From: JALZAA01 sp046724435
Lineage (GTDB): Bacteria > Actinomycetota > Acidimicrobiia > IMCC26256 > JACDBD01
Assembly (NCBI GenBank): GCA_046724435.1
Contig: JBKOWN010000038.1
Location: 1-20,227, forward strand
Length of the DNA: 20,227 nucleotides
Direction of reading: 5' to 3'
Below, piece by piece: positions 7,074 through 14,542 of this stretch. The notes below the pieces were generated by a model. The model was not told the DNA's origin and did no database searches. It saw only the letters and a list, made by a program, of their open reading frames with translations. The translations under genes and the position numbers were made by a program. Numbering within the stretch: the stretch's first letter is position 1; every line of letters starts with the position of its first letter.

Positions 7074-7988
7074 TTGTCGGACCCGGCCGCGACCGAGACC
7101 GAACGGTGGTTCCTGAAGCGCGGGCTGCCGCACTTCATCGCCGACTACAGCCCGACGCGTGACGTCCTGACGCGTGCCGTGCCCCTGTTCACCCTGATCT
7201 TCCTCTTCGAGGTCGCGAACGCGCCCAAGCGCGACTTCCCGATCTGGCTCGACATCGTCGCGGTCGCAGTGGGGTTCGGCATCCTCCTGGGCTCGTGGAT
7301 GCTGGCGAACCGGCTCCGGGGACGGCCGCTGCTGGCTCGTCCCGTCAGCGTCGGCGTCTTCGAGATCGCGGTGTTCGTCCTCGCTCCGCCGGCAATACCG
7401 CTCCTGTTCGGCGGCCAGTGGCGCTCGGCGCTCGTCACCGCAGTGGGAAACCTGCTGCTCCTCGTCGTGATCTTCCTCGGGACGAGCTACGGGGTGGTGC
7501 CGTTGACGCGGTGGGCCGGCGCTCGAACCGTGCGGGAGCTCGAGCAGGTGGTGAGCCTGCTCGTCCGGGCCTTGCCGCTCCTCATCCTGTTCATCACCTT
7601 CATCTTCCTGCAGAACGAGGCGTGGCAGATCACGGCCGGGCTGCACGGGCCCTACTACTGGATCGTGCTGGGTCTCTTCGTCTTGATCGGCGTCGGGTTC
7701 TCCGTCATCCGGTTGCCGCGCGAGATCGGCGAGCTGTCCAACTTCGAATCGTGGAACGTCGTGGTCGGCCGCGTCGACGGCACACCGGCCTCCGCACTCG
7801 TCCCCGAGGCGGCGCTCTGGTCTTCCTGTTCAGCCAGGGGCTGCAGGTCCTGCTCGTCTCGGCGATGGTCTTCGTGTTCCTGTTCGTGTTCGGCGTCCTC
7901 GTCGTCACCGAGCCCGTCGCGCGCGGGTTCGTCGACGCGCAACCGAATGTCCTGGCGAGCTTCGAGCTCTGGGGCCGAGACCTCGTGA
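7074..7988 (+). CDS. Multi-pass membrane protein, N-terminal part (frameshifted)
   Basis: The true protein in this frame runs to about residue 245. It starts at TTG 7074 (AGG at 7065-7067) with a soluble segment containing ETERWFLKRGLPHFIADY. Six hydrophobic segments follow at about residues 35-50, 57-78, 92-112, 118-142, 163-180 and 195-213. A cytosolic-looking stretch ends near ASALVPEAALW. From about 7815 the frame turns into a Ser/Cys/Arg-rich tail typical of out-of-frame GC-rich DNA. Meanwhile another frame picks up clear membrane segments, so the last 55-60 residues are not native. It is an integral membrane protein of unknown function; I recognise no transporter or enzyme signature. 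The damage is either a real mutation or a sequencing/assembly indel; a CCCC run at 7802-7805 is a candidate spot. Confidence 0.72.
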   Translation: MSDPAATETERWFLKRGLPHFIADYSPTRDVLTRAVPLFTLIFLFEVANAPKRDFPIWLDIVAVAVGFGILLGSWMLANRLRGRPLLARPVSVGVFEIAVFVLAPPAIPLLFGGQWRSALVTAVGNLLLLVVIFLGTSYGVVPLTRWAGARTVRELEQVVSLLVRALPLLILFITFIFLQNEAWQITAGLHGPYYWIVLGLFVLIGVGFSVIRLPREIGELSNFESWNVVVGRVDGTPASALVPEAALWSSCSARGCRSCSSRRWSSCSCSCSASSSSPSPSRAGSSTRNRMSWRASSSGAETS

Positions 7989-8203
7989 TCACCGAGGAGC
8001 TGCTGCGCGTGACGGGCTTTCTCACCGTGTTCGCCGGCCTGTACTTCTCGGTGACGGCGGTCACCGACGAGTCGTACCGGAGGGAGTTCATCGGAGAGAT
8101 CCTCGAGGAGATGCGGCGGTCGCTCGCGGTTCGGGCGGTCTATCTCGCAGCTCTGAATCGGGCGTCGTCTCCGGGGCGGCGTAGTACGATCTCCTCAACG
8201 TGA
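7802..8203 (+). pseudogene. C-terminal part of the frameshifted membrane protein
   Basis: This frame carries the rest of the membrane protein from about 7802 to a TGA at 8201-8203. A long hydrophobic stretch begins ALVFLFSQGLQVLLVS and continues through VFVFLFVFGVLVV. A loop and another membrane segment around VTGFLTVFAGLYFSV follow, then a short charged cytosolic tail ending in RRSLAVRAVYLAAL. It needs a net shift of -1, equal to one missing base or equivalent, to join the upstream frame. The only nearby in-frame start is ATG 7865, inside the first membrane segment, so independent translation is unlikely. Joined, the two parts give about 375 residues and about eight membrane segments. Confidence 0.68.
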
Positions 8204-8231
8204 TCGCTTTCGCGACCGTTGTGAGGCCCGT

Positions 8232-9524
8232 GTGCCGGGCACAGTGATCGTCGGCACCCAGTGGGGTGACGAGGGCAAGGGCAAGTTCACCGATTACCTC
8301 GCCAAGGAAGCCGCGCTGTGCGTCCGCTACCAGGGCGGGCACAACGCCGGCCACACGATCGTCGTGGACGGCGACGTCTTCAAGCTCCAGCTCGTGCCGA
8401 GCGGGGTGCTGTATCCGTGGGTGGTGCCCGTGATCGGCAACGGCGTCGTGGTCGACCCAGCAGTGCTGATCGACGAGCTCGACATGCTCGAGGCCAAGGG
8501 GATCGACAGCCGCCGCGTCCGTCTGTCGGGCAACGCGCACCTGATCATGCCGTACCACCAGGAGCTCGACCGCATGACGGAGCGCTTCCTGGGCAAGAAC
8601 AAGCTCGGCACGACCAAGCGCGGCATCGGGCCTGCGTACGCCGACAAGGCGGCCCGCGTCGGGCTGCGAGTCCAGGATCTCCTCGACCCGAAGATCTTCC
8701 GGGAGAAGCTGGATCTGGTGCTTCGAGAGAAGAACGGAGTGCTCGCCAAGGTGTACAACCGGCTTCCCGTCGATGCCGACGCACTGGCCCGGGACTACCT
8801 GGATCTCACCCCCAGGCTCGAGCCGCTGATCGACGACACCGTGCACCTCGTGCACGAGGCACTCGACGCGCACCAGTGGGTGCTCTTCGAAGCAGCGCAG
8901 GCGACCTTCCTCGACCTCGACCACGGCACGTATCCGTTCGTGACGTCGAGCAACCCCGTCGCCGGCAGTGTCTGCGGAGGCGCCGGCGTGGGGCCGCGCG
9001 ACCTGCAGCGAATCGTCGGCATCGTCAAGGCCTACACGACGCGGGTGGGCGCGGGTCCCTTCCCCACCGAGCTCGCCGAGGGCGATCCCTACGGCGACGT
9101 GCTCGTCGAACGGGGCGGTGAGTACGGCACGAACACCAAGCGCCGTCGTCGCACCGGTTGGCTCGACGCGGTCATGATCCGCCACGCCGCCCGGTTGAAC
9201 ACGTGCACCGAGCTTGCGATCACGAAGCTCGACGTGCTCTCGCAGTTCGACACCCTGAACATCTGCGTTGCGTACGAGGACGATCAGGGGAATCGATACG
9301 ACCACGTTCCGTACCACCAGTCGGTGCTGCACAAGGTGCGACCCGTGTACGAGACGGTGCCCGGGTGGGGTCACGACATCGAGCGCGCCGAGCGCCTCGA
9401 GGACCTTCCATGGGCAGCGCGCGATTACGTCCGTTTCATCGAAGCTTTCAATGGGGTACCGGTGACCTTTGTGTCGGTCGGTCCCGGCCGCGAGCAGACG
9501 GTCGTGCTGCCGCGGGCAGCCTGA
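8232..9524 (+). CDS. purA: Adenylosuccinate synthetase PurA
   Basis: Converts IMP, aspartate and GTP to adenylosuccinate, the first step of the AMP branch. The 430-residue length is standard. The P-loop-like GDEGKGK contains the catalytic base Asp13, and GHNAGHT contains catalytic His41, both at the family's usual numbering. KRGIGPAYADKAAR and VGAGPFPTE follow, and TKRRRRTGWLDAV lies in the GTP/aspartate region. The start is GTG 8232, preceded by GTGAGG (8221-8226). It lies 28 bases after the membrane gene stop. The TGA is followed with no gap by the GTG of purD, so translation of the two is probably coupled. I saw no convincing dedicated promoter. Confidence 0.97.
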   Translation: MPGTVIVGTQWGDEGKGKFTDYLAKEAALCVRYQGGHNAGHTIVVDGDVFKLQLVPSGVLYPWVVPVIGNGVVVDPAVLIDELDMLEAKGIDSRRVRLSGNAHLIMPYHQELDRMTERFLGKNKLGTTKRGIGPAYADKAARVGLRVQDLLDPKIFREKLDLVLREKNGVLAKVYNRLPVDADALARDYLDLTPRLEPLIDDTVHLVHEALDAHQWVLFEAAQATFLDLDHGTYPFVTSSNPVAGSVCGGAGVGPRDLQRIVGIVKAYTTRVGAGPFPTELAEGDPYGDVLVERGGEYGTNTKRRRRTGWLDAVMIRHAARLNTCTELAITKLDVLSQFDTLNICVAYEDDQGNRYDHVPYHQSVLHKVRPVYETVPGWGHDIERAERLEDLPWAARDYVRFIEAFNGVPVTFVSVGPGREQTVVLPRAA

Positions 9525-10823
9525 GTGCGCGTCCTCGTTCTCGGCGGAGACGGCCGCGCCCACGCGCTGGTGTGGGCGCTCGACAACTCGGCATCGGTCG
9601 ACGAGGTCGTCGCCGCTCCCGGCAATCCCGGCGTCGCGGCGATGGGCACGCGGTGCGTGCCCATCGATGCCAAGGATCCGGCCGCCGTGGTTCGGCTGGC
9701 GGGCGAGATCGCTCCCGACCTCGTCGTCGTCAGTGCCGAGGAGCCGCTCGTCCATGGTGTCGCCGACGCGCTGCGCGCCCACGGGACGCTCGTCTTCGGC
9801 CCCGGTGCCGACGGCGCTCGCCTCGAGGGCTCGAAGGCGTGGATGAAGGCGGTTTTGGCGGAAGCCGGGGTGCCGACCGCGCGCCACGCCTCGTTCACGG
9901 CCGACCAGGAGGGCGAGGCACTCGCCTTTCTGGACCGCCTGCCCGGTCTGTACGTCGTGAAGACGGATGGGCTCGCGGCCGGAAAGGGAGTGATCGTCAC
10001 GGAGTCGATCGATGAGGCACGCGACTCCGTCCGCTCATACCTGTCGGGGCGCGCGTTCGGGGACGCCGGGCGCACGTGCGTCATCGAGGAGGGTCTGACC
10101 GGCCCGGAGCTGTCGTTGCTCGTCGTGTGCAACGGTTCCACCGACGGCTGGCCGCTCGCGCCGGCGCAGGACTTCAAGCGCATCGGTGACGGCGACCGCG
10201 GCCCGAACACGGGAGGGATGGGCGCGTACTCGCCCGTTCCCGTCGCCGGCCCTACCGTCGTGGCCGACGTCATGGAGCGGGCAGTCGGGCCGACGCTGCA
10301 CGCGCTGGCAGCGCGCGACATCACGTACCACGGCGTTCTGTACGCAGGTCTCATGCTGACACCCGAAGGGGTCAAGGTTCTCGAGTTCAACGTGCGCTTC
10401 GGCGACCCCGAGGCACAGGCCGTGCTGCCCCGCCTCGCCGGGGACTTCGGCCGGCTGTGCTACGACGCAGCCGCCGCACGCGCCGATCTCGACACGCGGT
10501 TTCGCGAAGACGCTTGTGTGACCGTCGTGCTCGCGACCGAGGGCTACCCGGCGACCCCGCGGACGGGCGACTTCATCGAGGGGATCGACGCCGCCGAGGA
10601 GCTGACCGGCGTCACGGTGTTCCATGCCGGCACGAAGCAGGCCGACGGCCGGGTCGTGACCGGCGGTGGGCGAGTGCTCGACGTGACCGCGGTCGCGCCG
10701 ACCCTCGCCGAGGCGCGGGACCGCGCGTACGAAGCCGCGGATCGAATCTCGTGGCCGGGGATGCAGTACCGGCGGGACATCGGGGCCGCGGCCGTAGAAT
10801 CGGAGGGAAAGGAGCCCGCGTGA
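9525..10823 (+). CDS. purD: Phosphoribosylamine-glycine ligase PurD (GAR synthetase)
   Basis: ATP-grasp ligase joining 5-phosphoribosylamine and glycine to make GAR. The 432 residues match the family. It opens MRVLVLGGDGRAHAL, where the usual motif reads GGGREHAL, so the Glu is Ala here (residue 12). ATP-grasp landmarks include VVKTDGLAAGKGVIV, EEGLTGPELSLLV, DFKRIGDGDRGPNTGGMGAY and VLEFNVRFGDPEAQAVLPRL, which supplies the metal ligands. The GTG start directly abuts the purA stop. Its last bases contain the ribosome site of purB (GGAAAGGAG) and its TGA overlaps the purB GTG by four bases (GTGA). The substrate is unstable phosphoribosylamine from PurF, encoded further on. Confidence 0.97.
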   Translation: MRVLVLGGDGRAHALVWALDNSASVDEVVAAPGNPGVAAMGTRCVPIDAKDPAAVVRLAGEIAPDLVVVSAEEPLVHGVADALRAHGTLVFGPGADGARLEGSKAWMKAVLAEAGVPTARHASFTADQEGEALAFLDRLPGLYVVKTDGLAAGKGVIVTESIDEARDSVRSYLSGRAFGDAGRTCVIEEGLTGPELSLLVVCNGSTDGWPLAPAQDFKRIGDGDRGPNTGGMGAYSPVPVAGPTVVADVMERAVGPTLHALAARDITYHGVLYAGLMLTPEGVKVLEFNVRFGDPEAQAVLPRLAGDFGRLCYDAAAARADLDTRFREDACVTVVLATEGYPATPRTGDFIEGIDAAEELTGVTVFHAGTKQADGRVVTGGGRVLDVTAVAPTLAEARDRAYEAADRISWPGMQYRRDIGAAAVESEGKEPA

Positions 10824-12112
10824 TCCCCCGGTACGCCCTCCCCGAGATGGCCGAGCTGTTCACCGACGAGACGCGGCTCGCCACGTGGCTCGAGGTCGAG
10901 CTCCTGGCGGTCGAGGCGTGGGCCAAGCTCGGCGTGATCCCGCCCGCCGACGCCGAGGCGATACGCCAGCGGGCATCGGTCGATCCCGCCGCCGTCGCGG
11001 AGCGCGAACGCGTCACCGACCATGACGTGGCCGCCTTCGTGGACGTCGTGCAGGAGTCGGTCGGTTTCCCCGCCGGCGCCTGGGTGCACCACGGGCTGAC
11101 GTCGAGCGACGTCGTCGACACGGCGCTGTCGGTCACCCTCGTGCGGGCGTCCGATCTGCTGCTCGATGCGATCGACGACCTCGAGGGCGCGGTGGCGGCT
11201 CGGGCACGCGAATTCCGCGACACGCCGATCGCCGGGCGCACGCACGGCGTCCATGCCGAGCCGACGACGTTCGGGGCGAAGCTCGCGCTCTGGGCGCTGC
11301 AGCTGCGCCGCGACCGCGACCGCGTGCGGCGGGCGCGCGACACCGTGGCCGTCGGCAAGCTGTCCGGTGTCGTGGGGACATATTCGAACGTCGACCCCGA
11401 GGTGGAGTCGTTCGTCTGCGAACAGCTGGGGCTGACGCCGACGCCGGCGAACCAGGTGGTCGCCCGCGACCGCCATGCCGAGTTCCTGTACGCGTGCGCG
11501 GCGGTTGGCGCGTCGGTCGAGAGCTTCGCGCTCGAGATCCGCCACCTCCAGCGCACCGAGGTGCGCGAGGTCGAGGAGCCGTTCCGCGAGGGCACCCAGA
11601 AGGGCTCGAGCGCGATGCCGCACAAGCGCAACCCGTGGCGGTGCGAGCAGCTCTGTGGCCTGGCGCGCGTGCTCCGGGCAAACCTCCAGGCCGGCCTCGA
11701 GGACATCGCGCTGTGGCACGAGCGCGACATCTCGCACTCGTCGGTCGAGCGCATCGTCCTTGCCGACTCGGCGCAGCTCGCCTACTACGTCCTCGTGCAG
11801 TTCGCGACGATCGTGCTCGGAATGCGTGTGCATCCCGATCGCATGCTCGAGAACCTCGACTCGTCGTACGGGCTCGTGTTCAGCCAGCCGGTGCTGCTCG
11901 CCCTGGTCGACGCCGGCCGCACGCGGGACGAGGCGTACCGGATCGTTCAGCGCGCCGCCACGCGCACCTGGGAGGAGCGGCGTCCCTTCCGATCCGTGCT
12001 CGCCGAGGATCCGGACGTGCTCGCCTCGCTCTCGCCCGAACGCCTCGACGAATGCTTCGAGCTCGGCCGTGCTCTCGCCCACGCGAGCCGCGCGGTCGAC
12101 GCGCTCTCATAG
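10820..12112 (+). CDS. purB: Adenylosuccinate lyase PurB
   Basis: Fumarase/aspartase-superfamily lyase acting twice in purine synthesis: SAICAR to AICAR, and adenylosuccinate to AMP, releasing fumarate. The 430-residue form matches the Bacillus-type enzyme. Visible are HHGLTSSDVVDT, the catalytic-histidine region GRTHGVHAEPTTFG, and the superfamily signature SSAMPHKRNP at 263-272 on the flexible loop. The frame is open upstream, but GTG 10820 gives a family-like N-terminus (MIPRYALPEMAELF). It has an excellent GGAAAGGAG at 10805-10813. It overlaps purD by four bases and stops five bases before purC. The enzyme links the IMP pathway genes here with PurA. Confidence 0.97.
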   Translation: MIPRYALPEMAELFTDETRLATWLEVELLAVEAWAKLGVIPPADAEAIRQRASVDPAAVAERERVTDHDVAAFVDVVQESVGFPAGAWVHHGLTSSDVVDTALSVTLVRASDLLLDAIDDLEGAVAARAREFRDTPIAGRTHGVHAEPTTFGAKLALWALQLRRDRDRVRRARDTVAVGKLSGVVGTYSNVDPEVESFVCEQLGLTPTPANQVVARDRHAEFLYACAAVGASVESFALEIRHLQRTEVREVEEPFREGTQKGSSAMPHKRNPWRCEQLCGLARVLRANLQAGLEDIALWHERDISHSSVERIVLADSAQLAYYVLVQFATIVLGMRVHPDRMLENLDSSYGLVFSQPVLLALVDAGRTRDEAYRIVQRAATRTWEERRPFRSVLAEDPDVLASLSPERLDECFELGRALAHASRAVDALS

Positions 12113-12117
12113 CGGCC

Positions 12118-13032
12118 TTGACCGGCATCGCGCTGCCGCACGCGTATACGGGCAAGGTCCGCGATCTCTATGACGTGGACCACGAGCGCATGTTGATCGT
12201 CGCGTCCGACCGCATCTCCGTGTTCGACGTCGTGCTCGACGATCTCGTGCCCGACAAGGGCCGGGCACTCACCGCGCTGTCGACGTTCTGGTTCGAGGAG
12301 ACCGCCGACCTCGCCCTCAACCACCTCATCTCCTCGGACCCGACGGACTTTCCCGAAACGGCCGGGTCCGATGTCGCGGGGCGGGCGATGCTCGTGCGGG
12401 CCACACAACCCGTGCGGCTCGAGTGCATCGGCCGGGGCTACCTGTTCGGGTCGGCGTGGTCCGAATACGAGGACCGGGGCACGGTGTACGGGCGGGCAAT
12501 GCCGTCGGGGCTCCGGCAGGCCGAGCGTCTGCCCGAGCCGATCTTCACGGCCACGACGAAGGCCGAGTCCGGCCACGACCTGCCGCTCACCGACACCGCC
12601 GCCGCCGAGCTAGTCGGCGGCGAGCTGCTCGAGCGGATTCGCGACATCACGTTGCGCGTATACGGCTTCGGCGTGGAACTGTCGGAGCAGCGCGGTCTCA
12701 TCCTCGCCGACACGAAACTCGAGTTCGGCACGATCGACGGCGAGCTCCTCGTCATCGACGAGATGCTCACACCGGATTCCTCTCGCTACTGGCTCGCCGA
12801 CGAGTACCGCGCCGGCACCTCACCGCCGAGCTTCGACAAGCAGTACGTGCGCGACTACTACCTCGGCACCGAGTGGGATCACACGCCACCGGCGCCGCGC
12901 CTGCCGAGCGCCGTCATCGACGGCACGCGGTCGCGCTACATCGAGGCGTACGAGCTGCTGACGGGGCGCAGCTTCGACGAGTGGCACCAGCCGGACGGAC
13001 CACGGTCCGACGAAGACGACCGGTACGATTGA
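12118..13032 (+). CDS. purC: SAICAR synthase PurC
   Basis: ATP-dependent ligase joining CAIR and aspartate to make SAICAR. The 304-residue form is the longer, yeast-like type common in actinobacteria. Landmarks are YTGKVRDLYDVD near the N-terminus, DRISVFDVVLDDLVPDKG, LECIGRGYLFGSAW, FTATTKAESGHD, LADTKLEFGTIDGELLVIDEMLTPDSSRYW (split across the nucleotide and substrate sites), and SFDKQYVRDYYL. The frame stays open far upstream as a purB shadow. TTG 12118 is the only nearby start that fits the family N-terminus. It lies five bases after the purB stop and has no clear ribosome site, so translation probably depends on coupling to purB. Confidence 0.94.
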   Translation: MTGIALPHAYTGKVRDLYDVDHERMLIVASDRISVFDVVLDDLVPDKGRALTALSTFWFEETADLALNHLISSDPTDFPETAGSDVAGRAMLVRATQPVRLECIGRGYLFGSAWSEYEDRGTVYGRAMPSGLRQAERLPEPIFTATTKAESGHDLPLTDTAAAELVGGELLERIRDITLRVYGFGVELSEQRGLILADTKLEFGTIDGELLVIDEMLTPDSSRYWLADEYRAGTSPPSFDKQYVRDYYLGTEWDHTPPAPRLPSAVIDGTRSRYIEAYELLTGRSFDEWHQPDGPRSDEDDRYD

Positions 13033-13046
13033 GCGCGGCGGCCGGC

Positions 13047-13073
13047 GGCTTTGTCGACCGGCGCCGCAAAGCC
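13047..13073 (+). repeat. Inverted repeat in the purC-purS gap
   Basis: GGCTTTG (13047-13053) is exactly complementary to CAAAGCC (13067-13073), around a 13-base loop. An overlapping GCGGC/GCCGC pairing is also possible. No T-run follows, so it is not a classical terminator. It sits in the only sizeable gap (69 bases) of the purA-purQ cluster, just ahead of the purS ribosome site. It could be an RNA-processing or stability element, or chance in GC-rich DNA. Confidence 0.3.
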
Positions 13074-13101
13074 CGAGCTTGCGAGGGCGCCAGGAGGAAC
13101 T

Positions 13102-13365
13102 GTGAGGTACGAGGCGCGCGTCGAGATCACCCATCTTCCGGGCATCGCCGACCCGCAGGGTGCGACGGTGGAGCGGTCGCTCCCCGCTCTCGGCTACGAC
13201 AACGTCTCGCACGTGCGCGTCGGCAAGAGCATCAGACTCGTCGTCGATGCGACCGACGAGGCGGCGGCGCGAGCGCAGGTCGACGAGATGTGTCACCGGT
13301 TGCTTGCCAACCCCGTCATCGAGGCGTACGAGATCGAGCTCACCGAGCTGGCCTCCGTAACGTGA
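13102..13365 (+). CDS. purS: FGAM synthase subunit PurS
   Basis: Small structural subunit of phosphoribosylformylglycinamidine synthase that bridges the PurQ glutaminase and PurL so ammonia can pass between them. The 87-residue protein has the family pattern: YEARVEITHLPGIADPQG at the N-terminus (GIxDPQG core), a central strand VRVGKSIRLVVDA, a helix, and LLANPVIEAYEIEL near the end. The start is GTG 13102 after AGGAGG (13092-13097, a short 4-base spacer). A TTG at 13051 in the same frame would add a non-family extension and lies inside an inverted repeat, so I reject it. The TGA overlaps the purQ GTG by four bases, in keeping with equal subunit production. Confidence 0.95.
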   Translation: MRYEARVEITHLPGIADPQGATVERSLPALGYDNVSHVRVGKSIRLVVDATDEAAARAQVDEMCHRLLANPVIEAYEIELTELASVT

Positions 13366-14045
13366 GCGCGCGCATCGGCATCGTCCAGTTTCCCGGCACG
13401 AACTGCGAGATCGACGTGGCGTGGGCGGTCGAGCAGCTCGGCGGGTCTCCCGAGATCCTCTGGCACGCCCAGGCCGAACTCCACGGCGCCGATGCCGTGG
13501 TCGTGCCCGGTGGGTTCGCGCACGGCGACTACCTGCGCACCGGAGCCATCGCACGGTTCGCGCCCGTGATGGACGCCGTGGCCCGGTTCGCAGCGGCCGG
13601 CGGGCCGGTCGTGGGCATCTGCAACGGCTTCCAGGTGCTCACCGAAGCGGGCTTGCTGCCCGGCGCGCTGCAGAAGAACTCCGGCCTGAGCTTCCTGTGC
13701 GCGACGGTCGACTGCCGGGTCGAGACCAGCCGCTCGTCGCTCACCGCGCTGGCCGCGCCCGGCGACGTGCTCCGTCTTCCGATCAACCACTTCGCGGGCA
13801 ACTACGTGTGCGACGAGACGACTCGCCGCCGCCTGCGCGACGACGATCGCATCGTCATGCGCTACGTGCGCAACCCGAATGGCAGCCTCGACGACATCGC
13901 CGGCATCTGCAGCGAGCGGCGGAACGTCGTCGGGCTCATGCCGCATCCGGAGCGGGCTTCCGACGCCCTGCTCGGCTCCACCGACGGTGTCGTGCTGCTC
14001 CGGTCGCTCCTCGCCACCGCCTCGGAAGGCGCCGCGGTCGCCTGA
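13362..14045 (+). CDS. purQ: FGAM synthase glutaminase subunit PurQ
   Basis: Class I glutamine amidotransferase subunit that supplies ammonia to PurL for FGAR to FGAM. The 227-residue protein shows RIGIVQFPGTNCEID at the N-terminus and an oxyanion-loop sequence VVPGGFAHGDYLR. The nucleophile is Cys87 within GICNGFQVL, and the His195/Glu197 pair lies in LMPHPERA. All catalytic triad residues are present. The start is GTG 13362, overlapping the purS stop (GTGA). The frame continues far upstream as a shadow of purC and purS. It ends the purA-to-purQ run and is followed at once by a strong hairpin terminator. Its partner purL is therefore transcribed separately. Confidence 0.96.
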   Translation: MSARIGIVQFPGTNCEIDVAWAVEQLGGSPEILWHAQAELHGADAVVVPGGFAHGDYLRTGAIARFAPVMDAVARFAAAGGPVVGICNGFQVLTEAGLLPGALQKNSGLSFLCATVDCRVETSRSSLTALAAPGDVLRLPINHFAGNYVCDETTRRRLRDDDRIVMRYVRNPNGSLDDIAGICSERRNVVGLMPHPERASDALLGSTDGVVLLRSLLATASEGAAVA

Positions 14046-14052
14046 CCACCCC

Positions 14053-14110
14053 AGCCGGCGTTGTCACCGATGCGCGCTCCCGGGGCGCGTTTCGGTGACA
14101 ACGGGCTTTT
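14053..14110 (+). terminator. Intrinsic terminator after purQ
   Basis: An 11-bp perfect stem pairs 14060-14070 (GTTGTCACCGA) with 14092-14102, extended by C14059-G14103. AGCC (14053-14056) can also pair with GGCT (14104-14107) beyond a 2-base bulge. An inner GC-rich hairpin (about 14073-14089) fills the top. The stem runs directly into TTTT (14107-14110). It begins 7 bases after the purQ stop. The T-run is on the plus strand only, although the stem also lies just past the stop of the convergent gene and might serve both. Confidence 0.85.
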
Positions 14111-14519
14111 AGGCCCCGCGCGTAACACCCGCTTTGCGGAGGACGTCCGGAGAGATCCCGAGCTCGCGCCACGCTGCGTACGAGATGCCCTTGCGCTCGG
14201 CATAACCCTTGGCGACCTTCACGAAGTCGCGCTCGAGGCCGGTCAGGTCGTCGGCGGCGTCGAACCGGTCGAGCTCGCGCTCGAGATCCATGCGCTCCTG
14301 GACGAGCTGGAGGCGGTGGAGCGGCGCGGCGTCCGCGAGCTCGGACTCGACCGCCTTCAGACGCTTCTCGATCGACGCCGGCGTGCGGGGGCGACCGCGC
14401 CGGGGTCGGTTCTGGTCGAGCGCTTCGAGGTAGGCGCGTACGGCGCGCCCCTCGGCCCGGCCCTGGGCCAGCGCCCGCTTGTGCTCCGCGGTCATGGTGC
14501 TCTTGCGAGCTGCTGCCAT
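14109..14519 (-). CDS. Conserved-looking basic protein with AT-hook-like core and coiled coil
   Basis: The 136-residue protein reads opposite to the pur genes. Order: a basic N-terminal helix (about 5-34); RRGRPRTP at 40-47, whose RGRP core is that of an AT-hook DNA-binding motif; a heptad-like charged helix (50-86); then a C-terminal module (about 99-134) with YAERKGISYAAWRELGI and SPDVLRKAGV that looks like a small helix-turn-helix. The ATG is backed by an ideal AAAAGGAGG (14529-14537, 9-base spacer). The TAA falls at the purQ terminator. I recall similar proteins in actinobacterial genomes but cannot name a family. A nucleoid-associated or regulatory DNA-binding role is inference from these motifs. 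There is no signal peptide or membrane segment. Confidence 0.8.
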   Translation of the reverse strand: MAAARKSTMTAEHKRALAQGRAEGRAVRAYLEALDQNRPRRGRPRTPASIEKRLKAVESELADAAPLHRLQLVQERMDLERELDRFDAADDLTGLERDFVKVAKGYAERKGISYAAWRELGISPDVLRKAGVTRGA

Positions 14520-14542
14520 TCGGCGACCCCTCCTTTTACGAT

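Noticed and set aside
7800..7830. Programmed ribosomal frameshift in the membrane gene
   Set aside because: No recognisable slippery heptamer or downstream structure is evident. A mutation or sequencing indel is simpler.
8185..8190. TACGAT as a -10 for purA
   Set aside because: No -35 at 16-18 bp and no other support. Kept only as a possibility for an internal promoter.
8088..9887. 599-codon minus-strand frame over purA and purD
   Set aside because: It crosses several intact sense genes with strong catalytic motifs and encodes a His/Arg/Val-rich shadow.
10457..10819. Upstream extension of the purB frame
   Set aside because: It overlaps the conserved C-terminus of purD and reads as Arg-rich junk. 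GTG 10820 has an ideal ribosome site and the family N-terminus.
13051..13101. TTG start giving a 104-residue PurS
   Set aside because: The extra 17 residues do not fit the family, have no ribosome site and lie within an inverted repeat.
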